Part shown: piece after piece, positions 45,116 through 58,900 of the stretch
Layout of the letters: every line of letters starts with the position of its first letter
Position numbering within the stretch: the first letter of the stretch is position 1
Assembly (NCBI GenBank): GCA_029204225.1
Contig: CM055095.1
Location: 9,826,243-9,890,242, forward strand
DNA length: 64,000 nt
Direction of reading: 5' to 3'
Origin: Diphasiastrum complanatum
Lineage: Eukaryota > Streptophyta > Lycopodiopsida > Lycopodiales > Lycopodiaceae
Position numbers and translations under genes: made by a program
Notes under the pieces: generated by a model
What the model was told of the DNA's origin: nothing
The model's input: the letters and a program-made list of their open reading frames with translations, nothing else
Databases searched by the model: none

Positions 45116-48100
45116 AACCAAATGCATTGCTGACGCTACTATTGCCTCCGTTGTTGCAAATCATATCTCCTACAATCACAATAGTAGTTACTTATTTATG
45201 GGTTGTGGGTTTTACAAATCGATATTGTGGAATGGAAGAACGGAACCAGCATAGAACAAACCAACAATTACTAGAAGACAATCAACAGGGAAGCTGGTGC
45301 AGGTTCACAAGTATTGTATTAGGTTTGCACTGGCAAGCGTTGATAGTATCATTGTCTTTGACGAATCTATGACATTTTGCAGGTCGTTGTTCTTGTAGAT
45401 ATTTGGAAAAAAAATTTAGATCCTTCATAATTTGCTTGAGATTAAATTTGCTTTACTCGATGCTTCTATATTTCCATTTTAAGTACATAAGGAATTTCAT
45501 CTATTGCTTGACTTCAATCTTTCATAGGAATACTTCTTTTGTAATTCAAACTATAGTTTTATAAGAACATAATGGAATTGTTATCTCCACAAAATAACAA
45601 GTATAGATTCCTGTGATTTGGTTCTGGCAAGTATTGGTAACCTCTTGCAAGGCTTGTGGTTCTTCTGCAGCTTCTTGTAGACTAGATCATGTACATAAAT
45701 CAATGATTATTGTTACTGAAAATTGGTCTACTTGTATACCATTTCTTTGCAAAAAAGGCTATTATGTTTTGATATTGTGAACTTGTTTTGTTAAATGCAC
45801 TGAACTGCTTGGTAAATTTGTAAGCATACTCATGTATGCCAAAATCAAGTACGATCTTTCATAGATTTTCAATGCCTTGCTTTCTGTTGCAACTTGAAAT
45901 TAATATAATTGTAGTATTGACTTCCCTTGTATGTGTAGGTAGTAAGGATCTGGAAGGTAATGCTAAACCCTATAGAGATTCAAATCCTTTTCTATTAAAC
46001 TATAGAAAACCGTAAAACTGAATTATGCTTTCTTCAAATCTCAAAATGCATATTCAAAAAGAATTCTACAATGAATGAAAACACAGTTTCATTATATTTG
46101 GCATAACTTTGTCATATGGAATCCAAACTGCTCCAAAATTGAACGAAATGAAATATAAGAAAATCTAAAATGATAGAACATGCAAAATAAACAACATAAA
46201 ACAAGTTAGAATTTGGTTTGAAAATTATTGAAAAATGTGTAAATGAGAAAGTCACCAATTAAAGACAGATCAACTAAATCAAATTCAACAAGAAATATAA
46301 ATCACCAGGGGTGAATCATAAAACCTAAAAAATAAGTTTTCAAGGTTCGATTGAAATTACTACTAACCTATGCAAGTATAATATAGATACAAGTATCACT
46401 GGTTTGATATGAGAATTGTCACCCGCAAACTCAAAACAAAATATGCCAATCCAAAGAAAACAAGCTATCCAACATCAGTGTTATAGGAACCTCTTCGGGG
46501 TTTTCCTTGAATTTTCTAGAAGTTGTCAGTTCTTGAAAATTCTTGCCTTGTAAATCTTGCATCTCAAATTTCTTGTCTGCAAAAATTATTTTATTAACTC
46601 AATAAAGCTATGTAGCCTATGGTTTATATGGATCTACCTACTTTACTACACACAAATTTCTTGCATTTGAAAACTAAAAACTAATAATTTTATGCATTTA
46701 AAAAAGTTGTCCATTTTTCAAAAGTCATCTTTTTGTAAGGTTTTTACGACATTGATATTTGAAAAAAGATGTTGGTCCCATTCCTATACCTTGTCGGCTT
46801 TCCAGAAGACTTATCCCAACATGATACTACATAAAGATTAACAATGTCAAGGCATTGAGAATTACAAGGACTTAGCATTGAATTCCAAAAGGACATATGA
46901 ATCTAATCAAGAAAGATATGAAATCACCATGTGCGATAGTGGCACAAGAGAACATAGCTATGGAGATAGCTCCTATTTATAACAAATGAGGAGAAACTTT
47001 CATCATTATAAATGAGCCTAGAACATCATGATGCATGGTAGAGTGGGGTTACTTTTAGAAAACCTCCACAAGTTACTATAACTTTCTTCAAAAGTTTACC
47101 TACAATTGTTATCTTTGATACCAAAGTTATCCTATAAAGGCCTTTATTGGAACTAAAAGCTTGAGCCTTGGAGGGGTCTAAGAGAGGTACTCACGATTTA
47201 GTAATTTCCCTTTAAAGCCCTCAAAGCTTACAATCACAAATATCACTAGCCATTTAATGATGTGCTACGATTTTAACTTGATTCAAATTTGAGTACTTTT
47301 GATGGGCTTGGGGACATTGCCCTGCATGTTGAATTGCCAGGGGCAACTTCACAAAAATGGACCAAACAAATTATAATAGTGGTTCAAACTGGCCAATCAG
47401 ATTGCGGCCCTTCATTTGGCACTTGCCAGCCAAGTATGAAAGGGGAGTGGTTCATTGCTCGTCAACACACAACCCAAAATTTAAAAAATGGGCAACAAGT
47501 CAAAAGGCCAAGCAAAGGGACTTGCCACTAGTCTGAAACCACCTTGAGTTAAGAAACTTGTAAAGAGTCAAAGTTGGCATGTTTTAGTAGGTGAGAGTTG
47601 TGAGGTTAAGAAACATGTAAAGAGTCAAAAAAGACTTGTTAGGGCCCACCCTCAAGCCCACCCCCTAATCCAAACCAAGGGTGTATTTTGTAATTTCACC
47701 AATGGTCCCACTCCATTTTTGCATGAAAAGATTTTTCTTTGTTTTTGAATTTCATAGTTTTACGTAGAAGCTACCTTTCAATATTTCAATCTTTCTAAAC
47801 ATAGTCTTGGTCAATTCTAAATATAAATTTCAAAAAGTTGATCCTTGGATATAATTTGACTTTTTAAATGTGCCTTTAAAAAAGAAATATCATTTTGAAT
47901 TTGCCTTCTTTCACATTTCTTTTTATTTTCCCAAGCTATGTGCTCAATTCAAAGTCGGTGCTCACAAAAAATCGATAAATACAAACAGCCCAATTGTTGG
48001 AATTATTTTTTACGCCTTCAGTTTAGATTTATAGTTTTTTATATGCCTCAAAATCAGTTGCTTTTAGTTATAAATCTTAGGTTCTAAGGTTTAAAAGGTT

Positions 48101-48470
48101 TGTGGGGTTTTTATAAGGTTAGTTGAAACTTTTTTACGAGCACTAGATTCAATGTAGGAGTGGTCGGCATTTGGTGAAGTACAAAGTATCTCTTTTGTGC
48201 TTGCCTAATCACAAGTGGAGGTCCTAGTCGCAGCACATGCTTGCATGGTCCACCCCCTTCTTTAGGATGACATTGAGGTTCATTCTATTCTAGAGTCTAG
48301 ACGCGATCTTAAACATGTTAAAATATTTACATGGACGCCATTGGATATTGTTGATAGCATTTCGATTTTGCCATGTGTTGATAAACGACAACTCAAAAGC
48401 TTCCAAGTGGCAATATGGACGCGTGGTTGTGTCATACGAGATCATGGAGCCCCTTGGGGCCATTCATGCT
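45116..48470. other. Long stretch without recognisable gene
   Basis: AT-rich throughout. The longest frames (44961-45254 and 47289-47531, both plus) show no domain. No LTR, zinc knuckle, RT or integrase motif was seen on either strand. Confidence 0.5.
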
Positions 48471-48493
48471 GGGGGGGGGGGGGGTGGGGGGGG
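48471..48493. repeat. G-run, possible G-quadruplex
   Basis: Fourteen G, one T, then eight G. It lies about 670 bp upstream of the nucleoredoxin start codon. Confidence 0.75.
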
Positions 48494-48663
48494 CTTGAGC
48501 CTTGAATGGTGACTTAGAAAATAATATTATTAGGAAGACAAGATAAAGGCTGCTGATGGTAGTGGACCCATACTGCTACTGCTACTGGGATCAGATCCTC
48601 TTTTAGTACCACTAAAGGAATATAAGCTCTCACCGTTGGATATCCTTAAAGCCATTAGATGCT

Positions 48664-48949
48664 GCCACGTGTCCTTCAATAAACCGCTCAAAAAGACCCA
48701 GGTGGCAGATTTGACACGTGGCTAGCATTCAATGGCCCAGGATAAAGATGAAGTGCCAGCAAGCACCATGGCAGCGTGTACCCTAGGGCCTTTAGCCCGC
48801 TTTTCCTCCCTCCCAAGCAAGGAATCTATCGCGACTTATTGCATCTTAAATGCACCGTGGGTTTAAATCCGCTACCGCTGGATTGTTCTGTACACGTTCA
48901 GATTCTGCCACGTATCTTCAAGATGAACCATTGTGCATCCTCCACGTGG
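48664..48949 (+). promoter_or_regulatory. Cluster of ACGT-core boxes upstream of nucleoredoxin
   Basis: GCCACGTGTCC (48664-48674), GACACGTGGC (48713-48722), TGCCACGTATC (48906-48916) and CCACGTGG (48942-48949) lie 195-480 bp before the start codon. These are G-box/ABRE-type sites for bZIP and bHLH factors (known motif classes). Regulation of this gene by abscisic acid, light or stress is an inference. No TATA box is evident. Confidence 0.55.
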
Positions 48950-49144
48950 TAAGTCTGACTCGTGGCAGCCATCGAAGTGGGCGGGCGGAAGGTATGTTGT
49001 GTCACTAGGCCCTGTCTATTTGTGACGGGGGTGATGAATAGTATATCAGTTTTGTGGGCGATGGCGATCAGAAGAGCAGAAGAGAGGAGAGAGTAGAATT
49101 GGTGATCAGAAAGCGAGAGAGCGAGGTTTTGGGTGAGATCAGAG

Positions 49145-52100
49145 ATGGCGGATGCTGTTGTTGATGCAGCAACTGAAAATGGAAACCCAGAAATGGAAGC
49201 GGTTGGAAAATTGGTGCTGAATATTGAGCTGATTGAAGCCCAGTCTGGGCGCAGATTGATCGGGCAGGAGGCTCTGGCAGGCAAGGTGCTGGGGCTGCTC
49301 ATCGGCCCTCATTGGCTCCCTGTACCTCTGCAGCAAACCCTGGCTTCGTTTGCAGAGTCAGCGGTGGAATTGCAGACGGAAGGTAAGCCGGTGGCTTTTG
49401 TTTATGTGCCAACGGATCGGGATGATAATCTGATAAGCATGCTGAGGAATTATGGGCAGATGAGCCAGATTGATGGCCGTCCCGATCCAGAAAGTTTCTC
49501 AGAGATTTTGCAGAGTCTGCCAGAGGGATGGCTGGCTGTCCCCTTCACTGACTCTGAATCCCGCTCTGTTTTGATTCAGCGTTGTAGTTCAAGTATTTTT
49601 AGTCTGGCCTTTGTTGGAGAGGGAGGCCAAATCAACACGAAGGAGGGGTTGCGTTTGCTGGAAAAGTGGGGATCAGATGGGTTTCCTTTCACAGATCAGC
49701 GCATTGAGGAGCTTCAGCAAGAAACAGCACAAAGAGCCTCCAAGCAGTCTCTGGCATCTCTTCTAGTTTCTGCTGATCGAGATTATGTTATACGGAACGA
49801 TGGATCACAGGTTTGTAACTTCAACTTGCAATATCTTTCATTGCTCTTCTCGCCAAGGTTTTCTATATAGACAGAGAATTGAGGGAAGTGCATTATATGC
49901 ATCGTAGTTCGATCAATCTGAAAGTTCTTTGACAAAGAGAGACTTTTGTTTTCCGCTCCCTAGTTCATGCTAAGTTCTTATAATGGTGCAGTTTACCACC
50001 AGATATTCACTCTACTTTTCTTACTTGTTACTTCTTTTAGAGCAAGCTGTTTTAAAATGACCATCTCCAGTAGTACTCCGGTTGGATATAAGTGGTTGCT
50101 GAGGACGCAGGCTTGAATTTCGGTTGCCGCACAAAAGAGACAACAAGGAGTCTTGTGGTCCAATGCTGGCTTGGCCAAATACGTGGATGCACTGTGTAAC
50201 TTTTGTGTAAATATTGTGCATGTTGAAGCTACTGCTGTCAATTACCATTGCCAAAGAAAAAGACTGTTACATAATCCTTGCCCTATTATGTAAAACTTCA
50301 AAATCAAGATCTTTATTGCCTGGCTATTTAATTAATGTTATTATCTTCATCGTGGACCATAAAGGGTTAGCAGTAAAAAACGCTTCAAGCTTTTACTCTC
50401 GTTCAGGAACTATCCTAAAATAAACAGAAATAGTCCTTACAATGCCAGTTTGCTTTCAGTGTCAATCTACATGCTCCAAGTTTTGGAGAGCTGTTTCATT
50501 TTTAATGGTGACCTCCATGAACCTGCTGCTTTTCTCTCACTATGCTAGTTATAGTTTCAAGTGGAGTACCTAGAGAACATATCCAAAAGGTTTTTCACCA
50601 TTCTCGCGATTTGGTTTGAAAGGATGGTGTTCATTTTGTTGCTTGCCTTAAATCTTGTGGATGGTGAGACCTTCACCCTGAAGATAAAACCTACCTACAT
50701 GCAAGACTATAAACTCGTCGTTATTCATGAATTCCTTGCAGCTACTCATCAGTGCTTAGAATTTAGGTGCATAAAACTCCTTGCAGGTATTCTCTTATTA
50801 ATCTCTTCTGCAGCGCATAGCCTGTGGGGGCTTGGTTCTACATCCAGCCGTAACAGACATGAATATATTATAAATTTGTGTTTGCAATGTTGCAAAAATT
50901 GTCTCTGTATAATACAGCTGCTGAATTGGAAACCATTCTTTTCTTGGAAATGGATTAATAGAGGATTCGGAGAAAATCATAATATGAGTTTTGCTTACAA
51001 TTTGAATTCTGAAGCATTCCAGATATCCAGAAATGTTGACTGCTTAATGAGCTTTGTTGCCATTTATTTTTGCAAAAATGAGCAGGTGAAAGTAGAGTCT
51101 CTGGAGGGAAAGACAGTTGCTCTTTACTTCTCAGCGCATTGGTGTCCCCCATGCCAGCGCTTTACTCCAGTTTTAGCAGATATTTACAACCAGTTGAAAT
51201 CTCGGAATGATGATTTTGAGGTTGTATTCATATCATGGGACAAGGACCAAACCTCTTTTGAGAAGTACCATAATGAGATGCCTTGGCTTGCACTTCCTTT
51301 TGCTGATTCAAAAACAAAAAAGATACTTAGTCGTTGGTTTGAAGTCGAAGGCATTCCTAGCTTTATAATATTGGATACAAATGGAAAGACTCTGAACACC
51401 GAGGGTGCTGAGCTTATCTTCAAGCATGGTTTGGAAGCCTATCCATTCACAGCAGAGAGATTGGCAGAGCTTGATGCCGAAGAGGAGGCAAGGCGTGCTG
51501 CACAGACACTAGAGTCTCTTCTTGTCACTGAAGAGCGTGATTTTGTGATTTCCCCTGATGGCCAAGAGGTGAGTCCTTAAAGGTTAGAATGCTGCTATAT
51601 ATTTTGAAGTCAAATTTGCTTTGCTTTCCTTCGTAGCTCTCATCCATTGGTTGTCTCAAAGATGTCCATATTTGTGAGTGCTGGTGTTAAAATTTCATCT
51701 ATATTTATGTAATTTTCAAAATGCAGGTAAAAGTGAGTTCTATCAAGGGCAAGACTGTCGGCCTCTACTTCTCAGCTCATTGGTGTCCCCCCTGCCGAAA
51801 TTTTACTCCAAAGTTGATATCTGCTTATAATGAGCTCCATCAGAAGGGGAAAGACTTTGAAATCGTGTTTATATCAAGTGATAGGGATGAAGAAGCATTC
51901 AAGTCTTATTATGGATCAATGCCATGGCTTGCTCTTCCTTTTTCTGACAGACAATCAAAATCAACTTTGTCAAGCTACTTTGATATCCAAGGAATCCCTT
52001 CTCTAGTAATTCTAGGCCCAGATGGGAAGACTGTGGCTCGTGAAGGGCGAGAATTAGTTAGTCAGCATGGGAGTGATGGGTTTCCTTTTACTGAGGCTCA

Positions 52101-52428
52101 TCTTTCTGAGCTTAGAAGGGCACAAGATGAGGTTGCAAATAAGCTTCCTAAAGAGATCCAATATGCTGGTCACCCAGAGCATCCCTTGATACTGTCCGAT
52201 AATGCATACAGTGGACAAGCATACGTATGTGATAAATGTGATGAACAGGGGAGTGGATGGGTTTACCACTGTGATAAGTGCTCTTATGATTTGCATCCCT
52301 CCTGCTCTCAGACAGATCCACTTGAACATCAACCTTCTGAAGATCAAGCAGAGGCAAATGTTACACATCCATCTGAAGATGAGAAGCCTGGATTTATTTG
52401 TGAAGGAGATGTATGTAGACGAGTATAA
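49145..52428 (+). CDS. NRX: Nucleoredoxin (three thioredoxin-like domains plus C1 zinc finger)
   Basis: Three exons join in phase 0: 49145-49810 (CAG|GTTTGT), 51086-51568 (GAG|GTGAGT) and 51727-52428, giving 616 residues. Each exon encodes about one domain. Domain 1 (about 24-200) has PHWLPVP at 55-61 where the active site should be, with no cysteine there, so it cannot do dithiol chemistry. Domain 2 (about 223-370) has AHWCPPC with Cys242/Cys245 and MPWLALPF. Domain 3 (about 384-520) has AHWCPPC with Cys403/Cys406. A C1-like zinc finger follows at about 532-576 (CDKCDEQGSGWVYHCDKC, then LHPSC), then an acidic tail ending CEGDVCRRV. Plant nucleoredoxins reduce disulfides in the cytosol and nucleus, for example protecting antioxidant enzymes (known). 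Arabidopsis NRX1, as I recall it, has its degenerate domain in the middle, so the order here differs. The start is the first ATG in frame after a purine-rich leader. The exons have no breaks. Confidence 0.95.
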
Positions 52429-55400
52429 GTGATGAGAATATGAAATAATGTGGAGACTGGCATACCTTCTTCCAGTGCAAAGTATGCAGGATAACTTTTG
52501 AGTGCCTGTCTAATAATTCCAAGAGGTATTAACTGTTGAGACCCAGAATTTTTCATCCAAGCTTGACAAACAACCTATCTTTTATCATATGATTGGAGAG
52601 ATGTGAAAGATTATATATAGTTTTATTCTACAAATCATGTCCCACACAATGGCTTTTGGTTGTTCCATTGTTAGCCCATTTCTGTTCTTGGCATTTCCAA
52701 TTTGTAATTCAGATTGTAGACCCAATGGTTAGATCTCAAACAAAGTGTCACTCTACCATCGACTCTCAAGTACAACCATATGAAGATGGCTTGAATTCAA
52801 GTAGGCCTTTTATTTGGAACTATGTTGCTATCAAAGCACATGTTCACTATGATGGATTTTAGATTTAAAACTTCTTTTTAGTGTAGGAAAAACCCCTACT
52901 TCGACGCGACTTTACGCATTTGAGGGCACCCACTCGAGTGCAGTTGTCCGAAAATGCGAAAAGCCCGAAAAGCCTGAACTACAAGGCTTTACCCTACGTA
53001 ATGAACCAACCCTGTTTTTTTTTTGCCTTTTCTGGGACACTTGTCAATCATTTATGGGATGGATTATGACCATAATTCCTTGGTGGACTAGGTCATAGAT
53101 CGTTCCCATAGAGATTTGATTTAAAACATGTCATTTTAGAGGGCATCAGTCATGTGCATAAGTGAGTGAATTTTCCATTGACCTTTCAACTTGGTCATCT
53201 TGCCATAAAAATGACTTGGCCAAATGGCTTCGTCGTCTTGTATGGCAAGATGGCAAGATTTCCCAGTGGAAAGGTCACTAGAAAATCTATTCCCCCGTAC
53301 ATGAAGCACACTCGGGCCTAGACAAACACTATAGCTTGGAACAATAGGAAGATCCTCCTCACTAGATGAGAATATATTTCATAAAGAATTTGAAACTTAT
53401 GCAAGTCCACGAGCACTTTAGTTAAGACACCCCGGACCGATGGTGAACTGTGGAACTGATGATGCCTTGAAATTGAGATTGTTTTGCCTTTTGACTTTAT
53501 TCAAGAAGATGGCTAATTTCACAATCACACTATTAATGTTAGTTTTCCATCCACCCTCTCTTTGACGTTTGCAATGATGCATGTATGTTTAGCTCAATTT
53601 AAACTCTTTCAGCCACCTTTCTTAACATGTTGAATTGCAAGCATGCGCTCGTGTTGTTGCCAACACTTGGTGGCGTCATCCTTGTCATGGTGGCAATATA
53701 GATTCAACATAAAACACTTGACAACTTTGCTCACATCAATTGTGACCATGGAGTTGATATCCCTCAATGTACCTTGTTGAATAATTGCACCCTCCATGAT
53801 TTTTTAAATGGGAAGGGGGTAGTATATAGTAAATTCCTTAATGGTAATGATTTGTGTAATGGGACTCACAAAGGTTAAAATTCATAGTTTTTCAATGTAC
53901 ATTGTTCATAGTATATCTCATATTAAGGTAGAAGGAATTTGTGAGCTCGTCCTTAAACATGATTGTTCAATACTAGTACTTTTCTTTCTTGAGTTGATTT
54001 ATCCCACATGTTGTTGCACTACATAGTAACAATAGTGCTACCACATGTAGGAATATCACTTATCATAAATCCATGTCATACGAAAGGGTCTCAAATGTTG
54101 TTATGTGTTTGCCTTTTTGTGAAAAAACATCTTTTGATTTTACTAGAATATTTTGTTTAACTTTAAAACTTTGTTTTATTGAATATACAAACTAGCAAGT
54201 ATTTCCAAGGAACAAATGTTGTGTACAACTAAGGAGCCAAGGATCTTGAGAAACCATGCAAGGTGCAAAAAAGAAATGAGACAAAGGCTATCCATTTTCT
54301 AGTGCTCTTGCAATATGTGTAGAATTTTTTAATTCCATAGTAAATGTAGAGGCTTTAAAAACATTGTTACTAATGCTTGGGCAGGCTTTTCTTAGCACCT
54401 TAGTTTTCATCAATATATGTTATCCATATAATTTTTGGTGCACAAATAACAAGAGGCAAGGATTTGATACACTACAAAAGATTGTTATAAGAACTGCAAG
54501 AAGCCAATAGAAATACTCCAAGTGGGCTCTATTCATATCGTTGGGATATCCAAGATTACTATCTATTTGCATGAGCTTGAAGGAAATGGCTCTCTTTTAT
54601 AGGATTAAAATTAAGCTCCTCTCCTCGGGTAGAGAGAGAATAGAGCTAATTCAACTCAAATAGAGAGAGAAGATTGAACAATCAAAACTCACCATACAAA
54701 GATTGACTCAAAACCTCAACTTAAATTATGATTCCAAAGTGGAGTACATATAAAACTCATGGAGAATCCTCCTTGCATGCTATTGGACCCCTAATCCTAG
54801 CCTCTCTAATGCTATTGGATGAGTGATGCATCCATCCTACAATTCTATTGGACCCTTCTTCAAGATTTCTCAATTCCTATTGGACCCCTTGACCAAAGCC
54901 AACACTTTGACTTCATCACTCATCAAACTACATTAATACAAGTGTCATAATCCTATTTACTAGCCTCCATAGCTCGAGTTTGCATCACAAATGACTTTTG
55001 GCTCAATAGTGGCATTACATGTGGATTTGACCAATTTGCCAACTATGCCAATTATTGGCCCTATCACAACTCTACACAAAGATGCTTGACATAAAACTTT
55101 ATGATACCCCTAAAGTGAACATCATAAACTATTTTTGACTTTTTCTACATGTGGGAACATGCTCCACACATGTGATCTTTTCCTCACAAACTAAAAAACA
55201 CAAAACAACCAAGGTAGATTTTGACCATTTTTCACAAAGATTACTAAACTAGATCCTATTTTAACACCCAAAAGGGAGATAGAAAGAATAGATTGTGGCT
55301 AACTAAGCAGCAAATAAAGAACATGCCACAATAATTCCAATGAAAGGAGGCCCGAGCACCTTCCCTCAAGCTATTCACTTTCCATTGGGAACACAAAGAA

Positions 55401-55693
55401 ATAGAATGATAATCTCCAAAATAGAGAAGCATAATATAACTTAATCTCAAAGTGTTGTGTACATGACAAATACAACTTATTTTATAGCAAGGAGGGTCTT
55501 CCATAAGTATCCACTAACTTATGGGATTAGTTTAACACTAGCCATTCTAGAACTCCTAACTTAGGACTTTAGAACTTTAAAAGTTTCTAATTTGAAACTT
55601 AAGATAACTTAAGACAAATATTTCTTAGGTTTCTTAAGTCTAAGTTCTAATCCTAAGTTTTAAGTTATTTTATTATTTTAAGCTTCTACTCAT
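52429..55693. other. 3' flank of nucleoredoxin and long stretch without recognisable gene
   Basis: A short stretch at 52925-52985 contains GCGAAAAGCCCGAAAAGCC, which resembles the CGAAAAA/CGAAGG repeats at 62.8-63.0 kb and may be a remnant of the same LTR family. Otherwise no domain or repeat is evident on either strand. Confidence 0.45.
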
Positions 55694-55829
55694 GGACTTA
55701 CAAAACACATGCCATGGTAGAAGTTTATTGACAAATACTCATATGTGGACTTACAAAGCACATGCCATGGTAGAAGTTTATCGACAAATACTCATATGTG
55801 GACTTACAAAACACATGCCACGAAGTTTT
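55694..55829. repeat. 53-bp tandem repeat, about 2.6 copies
   Basis: Units begin with GGACTTACAAA at 55694, 55747 and 55800; the third is cut short after ACATGCCA. Copies 1 and 2 differ at two bases or so. Confidence 0.93.
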
Positions 55830-55966
55830 ATTTCTTTTTTTATATTTTCTCTATGTTTGCACAGTTGCTAACATAATCCCCCTCTCTATTGGATTGGTGG
55901 TCCCACACCAATCAAAGCTTTTTTGTCCTGGATTTTTTGAGCTTCTTGGAGGTGAGATTGTTGTTG

Positions 55967-58900
55967 TCATGATTGGTAAATTTTGTTGCCGATACCTTCC
56001 ATCATCTGCCAGTGTAATTTATTGAGGAAGGGCAATTGTTTGTAATAATGGAGCATGCCTTGCAGGAATCCGTGGATTTTCCATAGCTCCACCATATCGA
56101 CGTGCAATGCCAAAGTGAGGGCTGCTCGGTAATAAAGGCGCGCAACATTGATGTGATCCATTTCAGTCTGCAAGGGCTTGTTGATATCGATGGCAATTGG
56201 TGGGAGTCCCCTATCCCAATATCCGTTTAGTTCTGCCAAGAAGGCTACCAGGCCGTAGTTATCCACAGAATATCGCACATCGCGATCCGGGTTGCCATGG
56301 TGTTTCTGGTGAAATACACGACAATGGGTAATCATATCATCTGTTGGATTGTCTGTGTTTACACCTGTGAGCTTGGGCCAATAGATCTCATTTTTCAGCC
56401 TCTTGGTAGGAAATGGTTCTCTGCGCGCCACCGGGTAATAGTATGGATTGATGCGCATATATGCCAGTGCGTCGAGATACCATTCCATGGATGTTTTGCT
56501 TTGTAAGAAGAGCTGATGGCACCAGGCATGTTGTGGATCCAAGAGCTTTACAGCTTCCTTGTGAGTCTTGCATTGGTCAAGGTTTGACAAGATGTAACCG
56601 TCGTGCTCCTTGGGTGGATACTTTTTTGCGAACTCTTGGGAGATGAGGTGCTCCTTGCTCGGTGCAGTTGGAGAGATCCGGTGTCTTATTGTTGGTGCTT
56701 CAGTAGCTAAGGGTGTTCAATTTGTGGAACGGGTTCAGGAGATAGAGGAGGTGAAGGGTTAGATGCAGCAATGCATTGGGATTCCGGAGAGAATTGTCTT
56801 GGAAAGAGAAAGTTAGTTGTTTCGATGGGGTTAGAAGCCATAGAAGTAAAATGGTGTTGGGAGGAAATATCACCAGTGCCTTGAGGATTGGTTGATGGTG
56901 GATTTGGCACTTGAGACGGTCCTTGAAAAGACAAGCTTTGATTATTTGTTGGAGGCTATTGAAATCATGTCCCATCGCCACCATCTGATCCATCAAAGTG
57001 AGGCCCGGAGTCATAAAACTAAGCATGCTCTGCATGGACAAAAGGTGTTGATTGAGCGGTTGTCTTCAGTCTTTCTTCCAGGGTGGCGATATGTTGGTTA
57101 AGGGCCTCGACGGAAGCAGTGCATCATTGTTGCAATTTGGAGTGTTGTTCCATCGTGGCTTTTAACTTTTGGGCCAACTTATGATATGCCACCACTGGGA
57201 TTTGAGTTTTCTCGGGAATAGCTGGTGGTGCGAAATCATTGAGATCAACCAATTCCAGTTGTTCTTTCATAGCGGAACGTGCTACTTGTGCATCCGCTAA
57301 GGCCTCGTCCCGTTCTGCTATAAGGTTGTCGATGATAGTTTGCAGGTTGGAGATCTTCAGCTAGAGTTGGTTTTGTAGGTGGCTGAGCATTTGTTACTGT
57401 TGTTGATTATATGTGGTGAGGTTGTGGATCTGTTGTTGTTTCTGAGCGGATTAAGCCACCAACCTTTCATTTTTCTGCTGAAGATGTAATTTAGCTCCAT
57501 CATTGACCTGTCTTACTGCTTGTTGTCCTGACAAAGTGCCGTAGATGTTGTATTGAAGCTCATTCACCAACCATACCATCTTCTGGGCAATTAGTGGTAA
57601 TTGCTCCCATATACCGATGTTAGAGAAGGATCATTGGTAATTAGGATAAGACATAGGGTTGTAGGGGAGAAGATTAGGAAATTGTGGAGAAGAGGGATTT
57701 GGGGAATAGGAGGGCGGAGGGGATTGTGGTTTCAGAGGAGAAGATTGTGGATTTAGAGGAGGTGATAAAGGAGGTAAAGATGGAGGTGTTAGAATTTTTG
57801 TGGGAGAGGAAACACATGAAGGGGAAGAATGAACATGAGTAGCGATGGATGGAATTTGGGTGAGTAATTATAAGGCAAAATCATCTACATTGACTGAGGA
57901 GTCAAGTAGAGGGGAGGTATGTACAGGATAGGGCTTTTTTGAAATGGTGGAGTCAAATCTTGTGTTAAGTGTGAAAGAAGTGGTGGAAATGGTAGCTAGC
58001 ATGGGAATGGTAGGAGGAGGAGATGTTGTCTAAACTGCTGAAGTTTCCTGAGTTGGTTGGACCCTTCCTAATGAACCGGAGCCAGAAGCTCCTGCATCCC
58101 CAGAGTTGCCTGCTGATGTTGCCACTGCTTGTAGTCTTGTCGTTGCCTGTTGAAGTAGGGCTTCTTGTTGTGCTAGTACCTCCTTTGGGACCTAAGAAGA
58201 TTTAAGGCTCCCGCTGGATTCAGCGTATTCTTTCCCTATGTCACTGGATGAGAGATTAGGGGAGAGGTCTGCGTTAGTGCTGACCACCTTGCCTTTCTGT
58301 TTCTTAGTAGGTGGTGTGGGTGTGGCAACTACTACTTAGGGGCTAGTTTGCTTTCTGGTGCTAGGGACAATGTCTCGAGTTCCTTGAGAGCTGTGTCGTC
58401 TTGTGCCCCAGGTGTTGTTGGACTATCATCTGCAACAGATAACCACACTTAGTGGTAGCCTTACGTTGTTTGAGGGTTAAGCAAAGATTTTTAGCAATCT
58501 CGGCCCACTGTGAGTGGGGTTGTCCAGTGTCATGGTCAACGCAAATAGGTCACTAGGTGGAATGCAATCCATGCGGACTATGTGAACTTCGGTCAGGATC
58601 AAAAGGATATCTACTACAGCTCGTAGTTTGGGATCCTTTAGGAGCTTCGTGGCAAGCCATCGTGGGTGTGAGCGATGGTTTTGCCATCGTCAAGCAAGAA
58701 CTTCTTGAAATAATTATGGTCATAGCTGGTGCCCTTGCCATGGATTGACTCGCCAGTGTCCGGAAAGCCGATCAGTTGTATTTTGGCTGGTGTGATGTCA
58801 ATAGTACTGTAATTGCCATCCTTTGAAAGAATGTGAAAAGAGTGGAATTCATCCAAGTAGGAGGAGTAGGCAGCACGTATCAGACTCTCATGTTGTTGTT

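Noticed and set aside
50561-51580. 339-codon open frame on the plus strand
   Set aside because: It reads through nucleoredoxin intron 1 into exon 2. The first half has no homology, and the real exon starts at the CAG acceptor before 51086.
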